DNA of 64,000 nucleotides, taken from assembly GCF_900102035.1 (NCBI RefSeq), contig NZ_LT629689.1, positions 1,426,001 to 1,490,000 on the forward strand. The letters run 5' to 3'. Made by a program: the position numbers and the translations under genes. Origin of the DNA: Pseudomonas extremaustralis. GTDB taxonomy: Bacteria > Pseudomonadota > Gammaproteobacteria > Pseudomonadales > Pseudomonadaceae. The first letter of the stretch is position 1, and every line of letters begins with the position of its first letter. Shown here in pieces: positions 1 to 10,599 of this stretch. The notes below the pieces were generated by a model. It ran no database searches. It had not been told where the DNA came from and saw only the letters and a program-made list of their open reading frames with translations.

Positions 1-1
1 G

Positions 2-904
2 CTGACCGCGATTCGCCTGGCCCAGCTGGCACTCGAGGCCGGTATTCCCCCAGGCGTGTTCAACGTGTTGCCGGGTTACGGCCACACGGTTGGCAAGGCG
101 CTGGCCCTGCATAACGATGTGGACGTGCTGGCCTTTACTGGTTCCACCGGGGTGGCCAAGCAACTGCTGGTGTATTCCGGCCAGAGCAATATGAAGCGGG
201 TATGGCTGGAGGCCGGCGGCAAGAGCCCCAACGTGGTGTTCGCCGATGCCCCCGACCTGCGCGCCGCGGCAGAAGCCGCAGCGGCCGGGATTGCCTTCAA
301 CCAGGGCGAAGTCTGCGTGGCCGGTTCGCGGCTGCTGGTACAGCGTTCGATCCGCGAGCCGTTCATCGCGTTGCTGGTGGAGGCGCTGCAGGCCTGGAAA
401 CCGGGGCATCCCCTGGACCCGGCGACCAAGGTCGGCGCAGTGGTCGATCAGCGACAACTGGACAACGTGTTGCGCTATATCGAGATCGGCAAGGAGCAGG
501 GCGCTCAACTGCTGGTTGGCGGCCAGCGCACCCTGCAAGACACCGGCGGCCAGTATGTGGAGCCGACGCTTTTCGACGGCGTCACCAACGCCATGACCAT
601 CGCCCGCGAAGAAATCTTCGGCCCGGTGTTGTCGCTGATCAGCTTCGACACCGAGGAAGAAGCGCTGTCCATCGCCAACGACAGCATCTTCGGCCTGGCG
701 GCTGCGGTGTGGACCGCCGACCTCAGTCGCGCCCACCGCTTTGCCCGGGGCCTGCGCGCCGGCAGCGTATGGGTCAACCAATACGACGGCGGCGACATGA
801 CTGCGCCATTCGGCGGCTTTAAACAGTCGGGCAATGGCCGCGACAAGTCGCTGCACGCCTTTGACAAGTACACCGAGCTCAAAGCCACCTGGATCAAGCT
901 CTAA
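2..904 (+). CDS. Aldehyde dehydrogenase, PuuC-like (5' end outside window)
   Basis: The reading frame is open from base 2, so the N-terminal part lies upstream of the window; about 300 C-terminal residues are present. The NAD-dependent aldehyde dehydrogenase fold is clear: the catalytic Glu sits in a LEAGGKSPN motif and the nucleophile Cys in FNQGEVCVAGSR. The C-terminal EEIFGPVLS and PFGGFKQSGNGRD motifs are also typical. The FAD amine oxidoreductase starting 59 bp downstream and the HTH-cupin regulator after it match a gamma-glutamyl-putrescine (Puu) arrangement, so the likely substrate is gamma-glutamyl-aminobutyraldehyde or a related aminoaldehyde. The family is certain; the substrate is inferred from context. 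Confidence 0.93.
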   Translation: MTAIRLAQLALEAGIPPGVFNVLPGYGHTVGKALALHNDVDVLAFTGSTGVAKQLLVYSGQSNMKRVWLEAGGKSPNVVFADAPDLRAAAEAAAAGIAFNQGEVCVAGSRLLVQRSIREPFIALLVEALQAWKPGHPLDPATKVGAVVDQRQLDNVLRYIEIGKEQGAQLLVGGQRTLQDTGGQYVEPTLFDGVTNAMTIAREEIFGPVLSLISFDTEEEALSIANDSIFGLAAAVWTADLSRAHRFARGLRAGSVWVNQYDGGDMTAPFGGFKQSGNGRDKSLHAFDKYTELKATWIKL

Positions 905-963
905 GCCCAAATAACAACGGCGATTGCCGGCCCGCGCCGGCCAATCGCCAGGGAGTCTCAACC

Positions 964-2244
964 ATGCAAACCCATGTCAACAGCTACTATGCCGCGACCC
1001 GCAACTACACCGGCGACTTCCCTGTGCTCGAAGAGTCGGTGGACTGCGATGTCTGTGTGATTGGCGCCGGCTATACCGGCCTGTCTTCAGCGCTGTTCCT
1101 GGCGGAAGCCGGCTACAGCGTCACCGTGCTCGAAGCGGCCAAGGTCGGCTTTGGCGCCAGCGGGCGCAACGGCGGGCAACTGGTCAACTCCTACAGCCGC
1201 GATGTGGATGTCATCGAACAGCGCTACGGCGAAAAGAGCGCCGAAATCCTCGGCAGCATGATGTTCGAAGGCGCCGATATCATTCGCCAGCGTATCCAGC
1301 ACTACGACATCCAGTGCGACTACCGCCAGGGCGGGATCTTCGCTGCGCTGAACAAAAAGCAATTCAAAGGCCTGGCCGAACAGAAAAGCAGCTGGGAGCG
1401 CTACGGCAACCGCAACCTGCAACTGCTCGACGCCAAGGACATGGCCCGTGAAGTGGGTTGTGAAAACTACGTCGGCGGTCTGCTGGACAAGCAGGGCGGC
1501 CACGTCCATCCGCTGAACCTGGCCCTGGGCGAAGCCAGCGCCATCATCGGTCTGGGCGGCAGGATCTTCGAACAGTCGGCGGCCGAGAACATCACCTACG
1601 GCGAACCCAACGTGGTGCGCACCGCCAAGGGCGTGGTTCGCGCCAAGTACCTGCTGATCGCCGGCAACGCCTACCTGCCGCAGAATCTCGACCCGCGGGT
1701 GACCCGCAAAAGCATGCCCTGCGGTTCGCAGATCGTGGTCACCGAGCCGCTCTCGGAGAAAGTCGCGCGCAGCCTGATTACCCACAACTACTGCGTCGAA
1801 GACTGCAACTATCTGCTCGACTATTACCGCCTGACCGCTGACAACCGTCTGCTCTACGGCGGCGGCGTGGTCTATGGCGCCCGCGAGCCCCACGACATCG
1901 AACAGCTGATCCGGCCGAAGATCCTCAAGACCTTCCCGCAACTGAAAAACGTCAAGATCGACTACCGCTGGACCGGCAACTTCCTGCTGACCATGTCGCG
2001 CATGCCGCAATTCGGCCGTATCGAAAAGAACGCCTACTATATGCAAGGTTATAGCGGCCACGGCGTCACCTGTTCGCACCTGGCGGGCAAGCTGATCAGC
2101 GAAGTGATCCGCGGTGATGCCGAGCGTTTCGACGCCTTTGCCTCCCTGCCACACATGCCGATGTTCGGCGGCCGCACCTTCCAGGCCCCGCTGACGGCCA
2201 TGGGCGCTGCCTACTACGCCCTGCGCGACCGCTTCGGTATTTGA
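964..2244 (+). CDS. FAD-dependent amine oxidoreductase, PuuB-like
   Basis: This is a 426-residue DAO-family flavoprotein. A Rossmann dinucleotide-binding motif GAGYTG lies at residues 34-39 and is followed by GFGASGRNGGQ, typical of the gamma-glutamylputrescine oxidase group. A C-terminal FAD motif, YMQGYSGHGVTCSHLAGKL, is present. It probably oxidises a gamma-glutamylated amine to the aldehyde used by the dehydrogenase just upstream, releasing H2O2 and ammonia. A ribosome site (AGGGAGT) precedes the ATG. Length and motifs are those of a full protein. The exact substrate cannot be read from sequence; putrescine, other polyamines or a methylamine conjugate are all possible. Confidence 0.88.
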   Translation: MQTHVNSYYAATRNYTGDFPVLEESVDCDVCVIGAGYTGLSSALFLAEAGYSVTVLEAAKVGFGASGRNGGQLVNSYSRDVDVIEQRYGEKSAEILGSMMFEGADIIRQRIQHYDIQCDYRQGGIFAALNKKQFKGLAEQKSSWERYGNRNLQLLDAKDMAREVGCENYVGGLLDKQGGHVHPLNLALGEASAIIGLGGRIFEQSAAENITYGEPNVVRTAKGVVRAKYLLIAGNAYLPQNLDPRVTRKSMPCGSQIVVTEPLSEKVARSLITHNYCVEDCNYLLDYYRLTADNRLLYGGGVVYGAREPHDIEQLIRPKILKTFPQLKNVKIDYRWTGNFLLTMSRMPQFGRIEKNAYYMQGYSGHGVTCSHLAGKLISEVIRGDAERFDAFASLPHMPMFGGRTFQAPLTAMGAAYYALRDRFGI

Positions 2245-2265
2245 CCTGTCCGTTGCCTGAGCGCC

Positions 2266-2318
2266 GCAAGCCCCGGCCCACGCCTTATTCGGCGGGGGCT
2301 GCGGGCTTTGTTTTGTTC
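2266..2318 (+). terminator. Probable Rho-independent terminator after the puuCB-like genes
   Basis: An imperfect GC-rich hairpin (outer arms AAGCCC and GGGCTT) starts about 20 bp after the stop codon and ends in a T-rich tail. It separates the oxidoreductase gene from the regulator gene. Confidence 0.55.
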
Positions 2319-2506
2319 CTGCACACAGGCTTGTCCGGCACCGCTACAGCTCTATCCATAAACGTGATTTAATAGCCCCCTTTCAGGTTTCCGGGCCAGA
2401 CAATCGGCGAAATTCGCCACCTTGCCGGCCCGCACCCACCTCGGCTCTCGCAGAGCTATCGCCACCGATAAACGCCGCTACAGTCACCTCCTTACATAAG
2501 GCAGCT

Positions 2507-3055
2507 ATGGACACGGGTACCCGACTCAAACTCGTTCGCGAAAGCTACAAACTCTCCCAGCGCGAGCTGGCCCGTCGTAGCGGCGTGACCAACGCCACCA
2601 TTTCCCTGATCGAACAGAATCGCGTCAGCCCCTCCGTCAGCTCCTTGAAAAAGCTGCTGGAAAGCATCCCCATGTCCCTGGCGGACTTCTTCACCTTCGA
2701 CCAGCCGCCACGGGAACACCAATACGTCTTCCGCGCCAACGAACAGCCCGACCTGGGCCGCGACGGCTTGCGCCTGTTGCTGGTGGGCGCACCGATCCCC
2801 AGCCGCCAGATGCGCTTTCTGCGCGAGCAATACGCCCCCGGCGCCAGCTCCGGCGAAGAGCCGATCGTGCATGTCGAAGGCGAGGAGTGCGGCCTCGTCA
2901 CCCGTGGCACCGTCGAACTCACCGTTGACGGTCAGGTCAGCATCCTTAACCCAGGGGATGGCTATTACTTCCCCACCACCTTGCCCCACCGGTTTCGCAA
3001 TATCGGACAGGACGAGGCGGAGATCATCAGCGCGAATACGCCGGCTAACTTCTAG
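2507..3055 (+). CDS. HTH-XRE/cupin transcriptional regulator, PuuR-like
   Basis: A 182-residue protein. Residues about 8-60 form an XRE helix-turn-helix (KLSQRELARRSGVTNATISLIE). Residues about 110-178 form a cupin with PGDGYYFPTTLPHRF. This two-domain layout and length are those of PuuR and its relatives, which repress polyamine catabolism genes and sense the amine through the cupin. It is separated from the catabolic genes by a probable terminator and so likely has its own promoter in the 260 bp upstream; I could not define an operator. It converges on the permease gene. Confidence 0.85.
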   Translation: MDTGTRLKLVRESYKLSQRELARRSGVTNATISLIEQNRVSPSVSSLKKLLESIPMSLADFFTFDQPPREHQYVFRANEQPDLGRDGLRLLLVGAPIPSRQMRFLREQYAPGASSGEEPIVHVEGEECGLVTRGTVELTVDGQVSILNPGDGYYFPTTLPHRFRNIGQDEAEIISANTPANF

Positions 3056-3070
3056 GTCGGGGTTTGGAGA

Positions 3071-3117
3071 GGGGGAGGCGGCTGGCGACATTGCCCAGCC
3101 AGGCAGACCCCCCTCCC
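3071..3117. terminator. Candidate bidirectional terminator between convergent genes
   Basis: Nested inverted repeats (GGGAGG with CCTCCC; GGCTGG with CCAGCC) lie between the convergent regulator and permease genes. There is no clear T tract, so the call rests on position and pairing. Confidence 0.4.
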
Positions 3118-3149
3118 ACAAGCGGGAGAGGGGAAGACGAGCCAGTGGC

Positions 3150-4691
3150 TCAGCGTGTCGCCACGCTGGCGACATCCGCCGCCTTCGCGGCAGGCTTGGA
3201 GAACTTCCATGCGTCGCCGGCCGGGGCCGTGCCCTTGTCATAGGGCTTGGCCAGCAGCATGTACAGGAAGCCCGAACCCACCACCACCACGGTAGTCAGG
3301 ATCATCGAGTAGTTGATGTACCAGGCGGCATCCGGGCTGCGCGGCCAAACCATGTTGACGATGGCGGCGACGCCGTAGATCAGCGCCGCAAGGTTCACCA
3401 ACAGGCCCCAGCCGCCCAGGCTGAACTGGCCGCTCGGTCGCCAGCCCTTGGCGCGGGCAATCAGCGCGGCGACGACGATCAGTTGGAAGGCGACGTAGAT
3501 ACCGATCGCGGCAAAGCCGACGATGGTGGCCACGGCGTCGGCCATGAACAGCCCCAGGCACACGATGGCGGCCGGCACCACACCGCTGACCACCAGGGCG
3601 AAAGACGGCACGTGGTTGGCGGAAAGGCGCTTGAGCAGGTGGCTGCCGACAATCATCTCGTCACGGGCGTAGGCGAACAGCAGGCGGCTGGCGGCGGCTT
3701 GCAGGCTGAGCACGCAAGAGATAAAGGACACCATCACCACCGCCATGACCAGTTTCGAGCCCACCGGACCGAAGGCATTGGCGAGGATAGTGGCAACCGG
3801 GTCGGTGTCCACGCCGGCGATGACCTTCTGGATGTCCGGTACCGCGAGGATCAGCGCCAGGCAGGCAAACATCGCTGCGGAGCCGCCGATGTAAATGGTC
3901 ATGCGCATGGCCTTGGGGATGCGCTTGCCGGGGTTGGGGGTTTCTTCGGCCACGTCGCCGCAGGCCTCGAAGCCGTAGTACTGAAACAGCCCGGCCAGGG
4001 ACGCGGCGAGGAACGCCGGCAGGTAGGAACCGTTGACGTTGATCCCGAAGGTGTCGAACAGCACGCTGAACGGCTGGTGGCGTTCGAACAGCAACAGGTA
4101 AACGCCCACCAGGATGGCGCCGACCAGTTCGCAGAGAAAACCGAACATGGCCACGCGCGCCAGCAGTTGGGTACCCACCAGGTTGAGGCCGGTGGAGAGC
4201 AGGATCAGCACCAGGGCGATGTAGATGTTGGCGTTGGCATGGGGCTCGAAGCCCAGCATGGCGGCAAGGTACGGACCGGCGCCGATGGCCACGCCGGCGA
4301 TGGTGGCGCAGAGCGCCCAGGCGTAGACCCAGCCGACCATCCACGCCCAGCGTTTGCCCACCAGGCGCCGTGCCCAGGGGTAGGCGCCGCCGGAGATGGG
4401 GAATTGCGAAACCACTTCACCGAAGACCAGGCATACCAGCAATTGGCCGAGGCCGATCAGCAGGTAGGACCAGAACATCGGCGGGCCGCCGGCCGCGAGG
4501 CACAGGCCGAACAAGGTGTAGACGCCGACCACCGGCGACAGATAGGTGAAGCCGAGCGAGAAGTTTTCCCACAGGCTCATGCTGCGGTCGAAGTTAGAGC
4601 TGTAGCCGAGCGCACGCAGTTGCTCGGCGTCCTGGTCGATGGTGGCGGCTGCACGCGCCGCAGAAGACCCACTCATATTATTTTTCCTCAT
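3150..4691 (-). CDS. APC-superfamily amino acid/amine permease
   Basis: A 513-residue integral membrane protein with about 12 hydrophobic segments. Family features include GGAYPWARRLVGKRWAWMVGW in the TM3 region and the YYGFEACGDVAEETPNPGKRIPKA loop characteristic of APC transporters. It is the last gene of the leftward operon that starts at 7397, separated from the N-demethylase gene by 87 bp containing a perfect hairpin. It is therefore likely to import the amine or amino-acid substrate handled by these enzymes, or a product-related compound. The start at 4691 is followed by a hydrophilic N-terminal tail of about 40 residues. Specificity is unknown. Confidence 0.88.
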   Translation of the reverse strand: MRKNNMSGSSAARAAATIDQDAEQLRALGYSSNFDRSMSLWENFSLGFTYLSPVVGVYTLFGLCLAAGGPPMFWSYLLIGLGQLLVCLVFGEVVSQFPISGGAYPWARRLVGKRWAWMVGWVYAWALCATIAGVAIGAGPYLAAMLGFEPHANANIYIALVLILLSTGLNLVGTQLLARVAMFGFLCELVGAILVGVYLLLFERHQPFSVLFDTFGINVNGSYLPAFLAASLAGLFQYYGFEACGDVAEETPNPGKRIPKAMRMTIYIGGSAAMFACLALILAVPDIQKVIAGVDTDPVATILANAFGPVGSKLVMAVVMVSFISCVLSLQAAASRLLFAYARDEMIVGSHLLKRLSANHVPSFALVVSGVVPAAIVCLGLFMADAVATIVGFAAIGIYVAFQLIVVAALIARAKGWRPSGQFSLGGWGLLVNLAALIYGVAAIVNMVWPRSPDAAWYINYSMILTTVVVVGSGFLYMLLAKPYDKGTAPAGDAWKFSKPAAKAADVASVATR

Positions 4692-4716
4692 TTGAATGGC
4701 AGTCGTTTGCTTGGGC

Positions 4717-4734
4717 GGCGGGCTCAGGCCCGCC
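4717..4734 (-). other. Intercistronic hairpin before the permease gene
   Basis: A perfect inverted repeat, GGCGGGC-TCAG-GCCCGCC, lies between the N-demethylase and permease genes. No T tract follows on the minus strand. It may tune relative expression or mRNA stability within the operon. Confidence 0.45.
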
Positions 4735-4778
4735 GGTGCTCATGGAAGAGCTTTTTTGTTGTTATCGGTAACGCTCGG

Positions 4779-5819
4779 TCAGACGGCCTTGACCACTTTC
4801 TCGTCGCTGCCGTCGTCGAACTGCGATAGCCACTCGACGGTGGCATCGCGGTAACGGGTGAAGCCTTTGTAGTCCACCAGGTCCTGGTTGAGGGACTTGA
4901 GCACGCGGTGCATGCGCTTGGCCCAGGCGGGGTTAGTGGCGATGTCTTCCAGGTTCAGCAGGTAGGTGCGGATCGGGAACACGATGGCGTTGCTGCGCGG
5001 CAGACGGTGCAGGGGCTGCAGCTCGATACGCAGGTAGACCCGCTTGCCGGCGTTCTCGGCAGTCACCAGGGTGCGGTCCGGCGCCCAGTCCGGCAGGCTC
5101 TCGGCGGAGACGTCCAGGCGCGGGTTGACGGTCAGCGACCAGTTCAAGCGTCGCACCGGGTGGCCGCAACGCAGACGCAGGAGGAATTTCAACGCGCGGT
5201 CGAGCATCCCGGTTTCCTTCACCAGCGGCACCGGCCCGTGGAACTCGTGCCAGGCCATGCCGAGGTTGAAACGCAGGGAGTAATCGGCGCGCTGGGTGGC
5301 GATGCCGGCGCCCCAGTAAAGCGTGCCGTCGCGCTCCTCTTGCAGGACCCAATCACCCTGGGCCTGGCGGGTGATGTACTCCATCGGCTCGTAGGGCAGG
5401 GTGGTCGGATCGCCGAAGGTGAAGGTGTCGTCGATGCCCAGCAGCTTGTTGGTCCAGTGCCAGCGGGTGCCGTCACGCTCGAGGGTGAAATATTCGGGAT
5501 AGTCCTGGGCATAGGCCTCCATGATCAGCTCGAGCAGGTCCCACTGTGCCTCCATCATGTGCGGCGCCGAGACGTAGTGCATGCCCGGGTCTTTCTCCAG
5601 GGTGATGGCACGGTCGCGGCATTCGCTGATGTAGTGTTCGTCGATGTCGAAGATGGCCCTGAATGCACCGTCGCCCACCGAGACATGGGGCTCCAGGTTC
5701 ATCGAGTACATGTACTCGTCGTCCGGGAACGGGAAGGGCGCGCGGGCGATGCACTCGGGGCTGTTCGCGTAGGTGTAGTCGTCGCGATAGGTTTCGTCGG
5801 GGCGGAATTGAATGGTCAT
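4779..5819 (-). CDS. Haem-dependent oxidative N-demethylase family protein (DUF3445)
   Basis: A 346-residue protein. The open frame extends further upstream, but the ATG at 5819 gives the natural N-terminus (MTIQFRPDETYRDDY) and has a GGAGAACG ribosome site just before it. The sequence belongs to the DUF3445 family, whose characterised members use a PAS-like fold carrying haem to demethylate dimethylamine oxidatively. Motifs visible include a VERLGTR-like stretch (LERDGTRWHWTNKLLGIDD), DWVLQEE and LRIELQPLHRLPRSNAIVFPIRTYL. Its partners, a ferredoxin-type reductase and a DmmA-like subunit, lie immediately upstream in the same operon, which supports a secondary or tertiary amine monooxygenase complex. 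Confidence 0.85.
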   Translation of the reverse strand: MTIQFRPDETYRDDYTYANSPECIARAPFPFPDDEYMYSMNLEPHVSVGDGAFRAIFDIDEHYISECRDRAITLEKDPGMHYVSAPHMMEAQWDLLELIMEAYAQDYPEYFTLERDGTRWHWTNKLLGIDDTFTFGDPTTLPYEPMEYITRQAQGDWVLQEERDGTLYWGAGIATQRADYSLRFNLGMAWHEFHGPVPLVKETGMLDRALKFLLRLRCGHPVRRLNWSLTVNPRLDVSAESLPDWAPDRTLVTAENAGKRVYLRIELQPLHRLPRSNAIVFPIRTYLLNLEDIATNPAWAKRMHRVLKSLNQDLVDYKGFTRYRDATVEWLSQFDDGSDEKVVKAV

Positions 5820-5832
5820 GGTCGTTCTCCGT

Positions 5833-6801
5833 TCAGCAGTCGATGACCAGTCGCGAGCACTTGGCACGCGACACGCAGGGCATGATTTTCTTGTTGGTGG
5901 CCTTGTCTTCGTCGGACAGCCAGTCGTCGGTGTGGAGAATCTCGCCGTCCAGTTCGAGCACGGTGGTCTCGCACATGCCGCAGGCACCGCCACGGCACAG
6001 GTAGGGCAGCTCGTGGCCAGCGGCCTCGGCGGCTTCCAGCAGGCTCTGGTCGGGCGAGACCTCGATGGTCGCGCCGCTGCGCGCCAGGGTCACGCTGAAC
6101 GCGGCGCCGGAGCTGCCTTGTTCGAGGAAACGCTCATAGTGGATGTGGCTGTCGGTCCAGCCATGGGCGTGGGCGCTGTCGATCGTCGCCTGGATCATGC
6201 CTTCCGGGCCACAGACATACACGTCGCTGCCCAGCGGGCGGTCGGCCAGTACGGCGTGGATGTCCAGGCGCTCGCCACGGTCGTTGTGATACAGGCGCAC
6301 CGCATTGCCATAGTCGCGTCGCAACTCTTCACCCAGGCGTGCGTGTTCGGTGCCGCGCACCGCCAGGTGAACTTCGAAGGGCGTGCCGCGCAGGCGTAAC
6401 TCGGCCAACTGCGAGCAGATCGGCGTAATGCCCACGCCGCCGGCGATGAACAGGTGCAGGCGCGCATGTTTGCTCAGTGGAAACAGGTTCACCGGGCGCA
6501 GGATTTCCAGCTCGTCGCCTTCCTTCACTGCGTTATGCATGCGCTGGGAACCGCCGCGACCGTCTTCCACGCGACGCACGGCGATCTGGTAGGCGCTGGC
6601 GTCGTAGGGCGAGCTCATCAGCGAATAGGCGTTGCGGTAGGTGCCGGTTTCGTGGGGGATCAGCACCACCACGTTGCTGCCGCCGGAGAACGGCGGAAGG
6701 TGCCCGCCATCGCGGGAGACCAGGGTGAAGCGCTTGATCTCCGGGGTGACCGCCTCGATGCGGGCGACGCGGACGTTGAGGGTTCCGGTGGACTGGCTCA
6801 T
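5833..6801 (-). CDS. PDR/VanB-type oxidoreductase (flavin + NAD + [2Fe-2S])
   Basis: A 322-residue class IA reductase in the phthalate dioxygenase reductase order: flavin-binding barrel (about 1-105), NAD-binding domain (about 110-230, HLFIAGGVGITPI), then a C-terminal plant-type [2Fe-2S] domain. The cluster cysteines are at 269, 274, 277 and 309. It would pass electrons from NAD(P)H to the haem demethylase encoded 13 bp downstream. It overlaps the upstream DmmA-like gene by 4 nt, so the three are translationally coupled. This is the expected reductase subunit of a Dmm-type dimethylamine monooxygenase. Confidence 0.9.
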   Translation of the reverse strand: MSQSTGTLNVRVARIEAVTPEIKRFTLVSRDGGHLPPFSGGSNVVVLIPHETGTYRNAYSLMSSPYDASAYQIAVRRVEDGRGGSQRMHNAVKEGDELEILRPVNLFPLSKHARLHLFIAGGVGITPICSQLAELRLRGTPFEVHLAVRGTEHARLGEELRRDYGNAVRLYHNDRGERLDIHAVLADRPLGSDVYVCGPEGMIQATIDSAHAHGWTDSHIHYERFLEQGSSGAAFSVTLARSGATIEVSPDQSLLEAAEAAGHELPYLCRGGACGMCETTVLELDGEILHTDDWLSDEDKATNKKIMPCVSRAKCSRLVIDC

Positions 6802-7397
6802 GTGTCGAGTTCCTCGGTTTCCGGCAACTCGCCGGGGACTTCAGCGTCGGCCTTCACCGCCTGGAAGGCGGCGAGGCGGCGGGAGTAGTGATCGCGGACC
6901 ACCAGGGTGCGCGCGCAGTGCGGGCATTCGAAGACGCGCTGGGTGACGTTCTCGGTGTAGCCGTCGCAGTGCACGCACCAGACGCGACGCACGAACGAGC
7001 CGCAGTGCTCGCGCAGCACTTCATCCGTGTTCAGGTTGATCGCGGTGGCGGCCTGCATGGCGGTGCCGATGAAGCTTTCCGAACCTGCCAGGTACAGGCG
7101 CGAGCCCATACGCGACTGTTCGAGCAACACGTGCAGGTCGTCGACCAGGGCGCGGTTGCTCGTGTAGACACGCAACTCCACGCCGTCGACAGCCTGGAGC
7201 GCTTCCAGGTGGTTGTGCCCGGAGAAGCTCTCTGTGGAATAGAGCACGCGGATCGGTGCGGTGCGCGGCATTTCGGCGAGCAGGCGGAGCAGGGTGCTGC
7301 CACCGCTGCCCTGGCCCGCGATGATGTGGTGGTTACCACCGCAAAGCGGGCGAAGGTCGTCATAGACCGGCCGGCTCTTGATACCTGTTATCAGCAT
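6798..7397 (-). CDS. Dimethylamine monooxygenase subunit DmmA-like protein
   Basis: A 199-residue protein, first gene of the leftward operon. I chose the ATG at 7397 (MLITGIKSRPVYDD), which has a GGAGG ribosome site 10 nt before it; an upstream in-frame start is possible but lacks support. The N-terminal two thirds look like a nucleotide-binding or flavodoxin-reductase-like fold (HHIIAGQGSGGSTLLRLL). The C-terminus has a zinc-ribbon-like pair, C141/C144 and C158/C161. Proteins of this type are encoded beside DUF3445 demethylases and are required for dimethylamine oxidation. The role here is inferred from family and neighbourhood. Confidence 0.8.
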   Translation of the reverse strand: MLITGIKSRPVYDDLRPLCGGNHHIIAGQGSGGSTLLRLLAEMPRTAPIRVLYSTESFSGHNHLEALQAVDGVELRVYTSNRALVDDLHVLLEQSRMGSRLYLAGSESFIGTAMQAATAINLNTDEVLREHCGSFVRRVWCVHCDGYTENVTQRVFECPHCARTLVVRDHYSRRLAAFQAVKADAEVPGELPETEELDT

Positions 7398-7485
7398 TAT
7401 TGTTGTGCCTCCAGAGCTGCCGGGCCTCACAGGGCCCGGTTTCGATGCAATGACCCACTCAGGTGGATGGGTTGCAGTTCACTGG

Positions 7486-7501
7486 AGCATGGACTGTGCC
7501 A
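7486..7501 (-). promoter_or_regulatory. Sigma-54 promoter of the N-demethylation operon
   Basis: On the minus strand TGGCAC-N5-ATGCT gives the -24 GG and -12 GC at the correct 10-bp separation; only one base differs from TGGCAC-N5-TTGCW. It lies about 75 bp before the DmmA-like start codon, next to a gene for a sigma-54 activator. Confidence 0.75.
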
Positions 7502-7631
7502 ATTATTTAAATCATTGAAAGTAAAGGGATTTGTTTTTGGGCGTGGGGTGGGGTGTAGGCAGAAATGAAATGCCCTGTTGGCATTCTCGCAGCGCTGTGG
7601 GGATACACGGGGAGGAAAAACGGCCGCGCCT

Positions 7632-7647
7632 GGCACATCCCTGTGCC
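7632..7647. promoter_or_regulatory. Candidate enhancer palindrome for the sigma-54 activator
   Basis: A perfect inverted repeat, GGCACA-TCCC-TGTGCC, is about 160 bp upstream of the expected transcription start of the operon. It lies just after the stop codon of the activator gene, so a terminator role is an alternative, though no T tract follows. Confidence 0.45.
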
Positions 7648-7654
7648 CTTGGAA

Positions 7655-9105
<1,451 letters not shown>

Positions 9106-9109
<4 letters not shown>

Positions 9110-10227
9110 GGATGCAACTCACTGCTGTGTCGGGCCGCCCGCAGCACAGCGACCTTCCAGGCCACCCCTTCCTGCATGAGAATCCGCGAACAGTGGACGT
9201 TGTACAGCTGGGGCCGACCGCTCAGGTCCGGGAGCTGCACGCTGCGCCATGTGCGCTCGGGCAGTGACTGATCCAGCAAGGCACGGGCGATGCCGGCGCC
9301 CTGGGTGATGCCAAAGGTGTGCTCGAAGGCGGCGTTGCGCCATTGCGGCTGGAGGGCTTCGTCGATCACCACCACCGCGTCGGGCACTGCATCGAACACC
9401 CGGCGCAACGCATCGATGCGCTGCTCGGCGTCGTGCTGCACCCGCAACTCCTGGCTGACATCGCGGATGCTGCCCCACATGCGCGACAACTGGCCGTTGT
9501 GGATGCTGGCGCGCACGTCATTTTCCACATAGGCGGGGGAACCATCGTGGCGACGGTCCACCGAGAGCGCACCGTCGACGCAGAAGTCGGTTTCCACCAG
9601 GCGGCGCACGAACTCCTCGTTGGCCGGGCTGCGTGGCCAATAGAGGCGCACCGGCTGCTGGTTGAAGTCGACATCCGCCGGCATCTCATAGACGTCGGCC
9701 ATGGCACGGTTGCACATACGCCAGTGGGAACGGTTTTCGAACACCTGGCGGACCACCTCGTCGGGGGCGCCGGTGATGTCCACGGGATCGAGCCATTCGA
9801 TGCACCAATAGGCCACCTTGGCGCTATAGAGCATCTGGCTCATGACTTCGTTGGCGTTCTGCAGTTCGTTCAGGCGGTGATTCAACGGCCCCAGCGGCAT
9901 GAGTGCGAGATGCACGGTCGGAACGCGCGCCTCACCCCACTCGAACAGGCCACTGGCAAGCACCGGGTACAGGCTATTGCCGTGACGGATCAAGGTCAGT
10001 TCCAGGTGATGCAGTTTTTCATCCGGCGGGGGGCTGGCAAAAAGGTTGTGCAGCAGGTGTACGGACTCGGCCGAGAAGATCCGTTCTATCCTGAAATTGC
10101 GCAGTTCGGCGGCCACATAGCCAAGCTGGTCGCTCAACGACACCGAGGCATCGAGGAGCTGCCCATTCTCGGCGACAGAACAGGTGTGAAGGACGCCTCG
10201 GTCAGCAAGCGTTTGAAGTATTTGCAT
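9106..10227 (-). CDS. PAS-domain protein without kinase or output domain
   Basis: A 373-residue cytoplasmic protein. The N-terminal segment (about 1-130) resembles a PAS domain (VAENGQLLDASVSLSDQLGY). A middle PAS-like region spans about 145-270 and a third about 275-355 (FDAVPDAVVVIDEALQPQWRNAAFEHTFG). No histidine kinase, GGDEF, EAL or DNA-binding domain is visible. It overlaps the sigma-54 activator gene by 4 nt. The simplest inference is a sensor that binds and modulates the activator. Ligand and mechanism are unknown. Confidence 0.75.
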
Positions 10228-10599
10228 GGTTGGCCCGGGTCGAGGAGATGAACAAATGAAGGGCGCCGCACAATATGTGCCAACTCCCAGCGCCTGCTAT
10301 CTCTGGGGCGGCCGCGAGATCAAGCCTTTCAGGTGTTGCATTATTGCAGCACAGATTGTCGAAATTGCAGCGTTCCCCCATCGGTCGGCCGACAGGTGGG
10401 CGCGCAGGGCCCCGGAGGCAATTCAATCCATTCGGATGCACTGCGGCCGGCAGGCCAAAATAGACGAATTGCCACACAGTCAGTGCTGATATTCTGCGCT
10501 AGCTTTTCGAAGCCTGAGAGTGAGCTACAGTTCGACCAAAGCATCCGCATGCTGACGCTGAAGACCTGCTTAAAACCAGATAGACAACGGGTAGGCTGA
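10228..10599. other. Divergent intergenic region with an imperfect palindrome
   Basis: This 372-bp region separates the leftward PAS gene from the rightward kinase gene. It contains a near-perfect palindrome, GTGTTGCA-TTAT-TGCAGCAC, at 10333-10352 (one mismatch), which could be an operator for either promoter. A half-site CGGGTAGG at 10588-10595, just before the kinase start, matches the arm of the palindrome found upstream of the chemoreceptor operon. I see no convincing gene. Confidence 0.4.

Noticed and set aside
2871..4829. A 652-codon open frame antisense to the permease
   Set aside because: Composition is that of a shadow frame (H, Q, G and D rich), with no start site, and the permease on the other strand is unambiguous.
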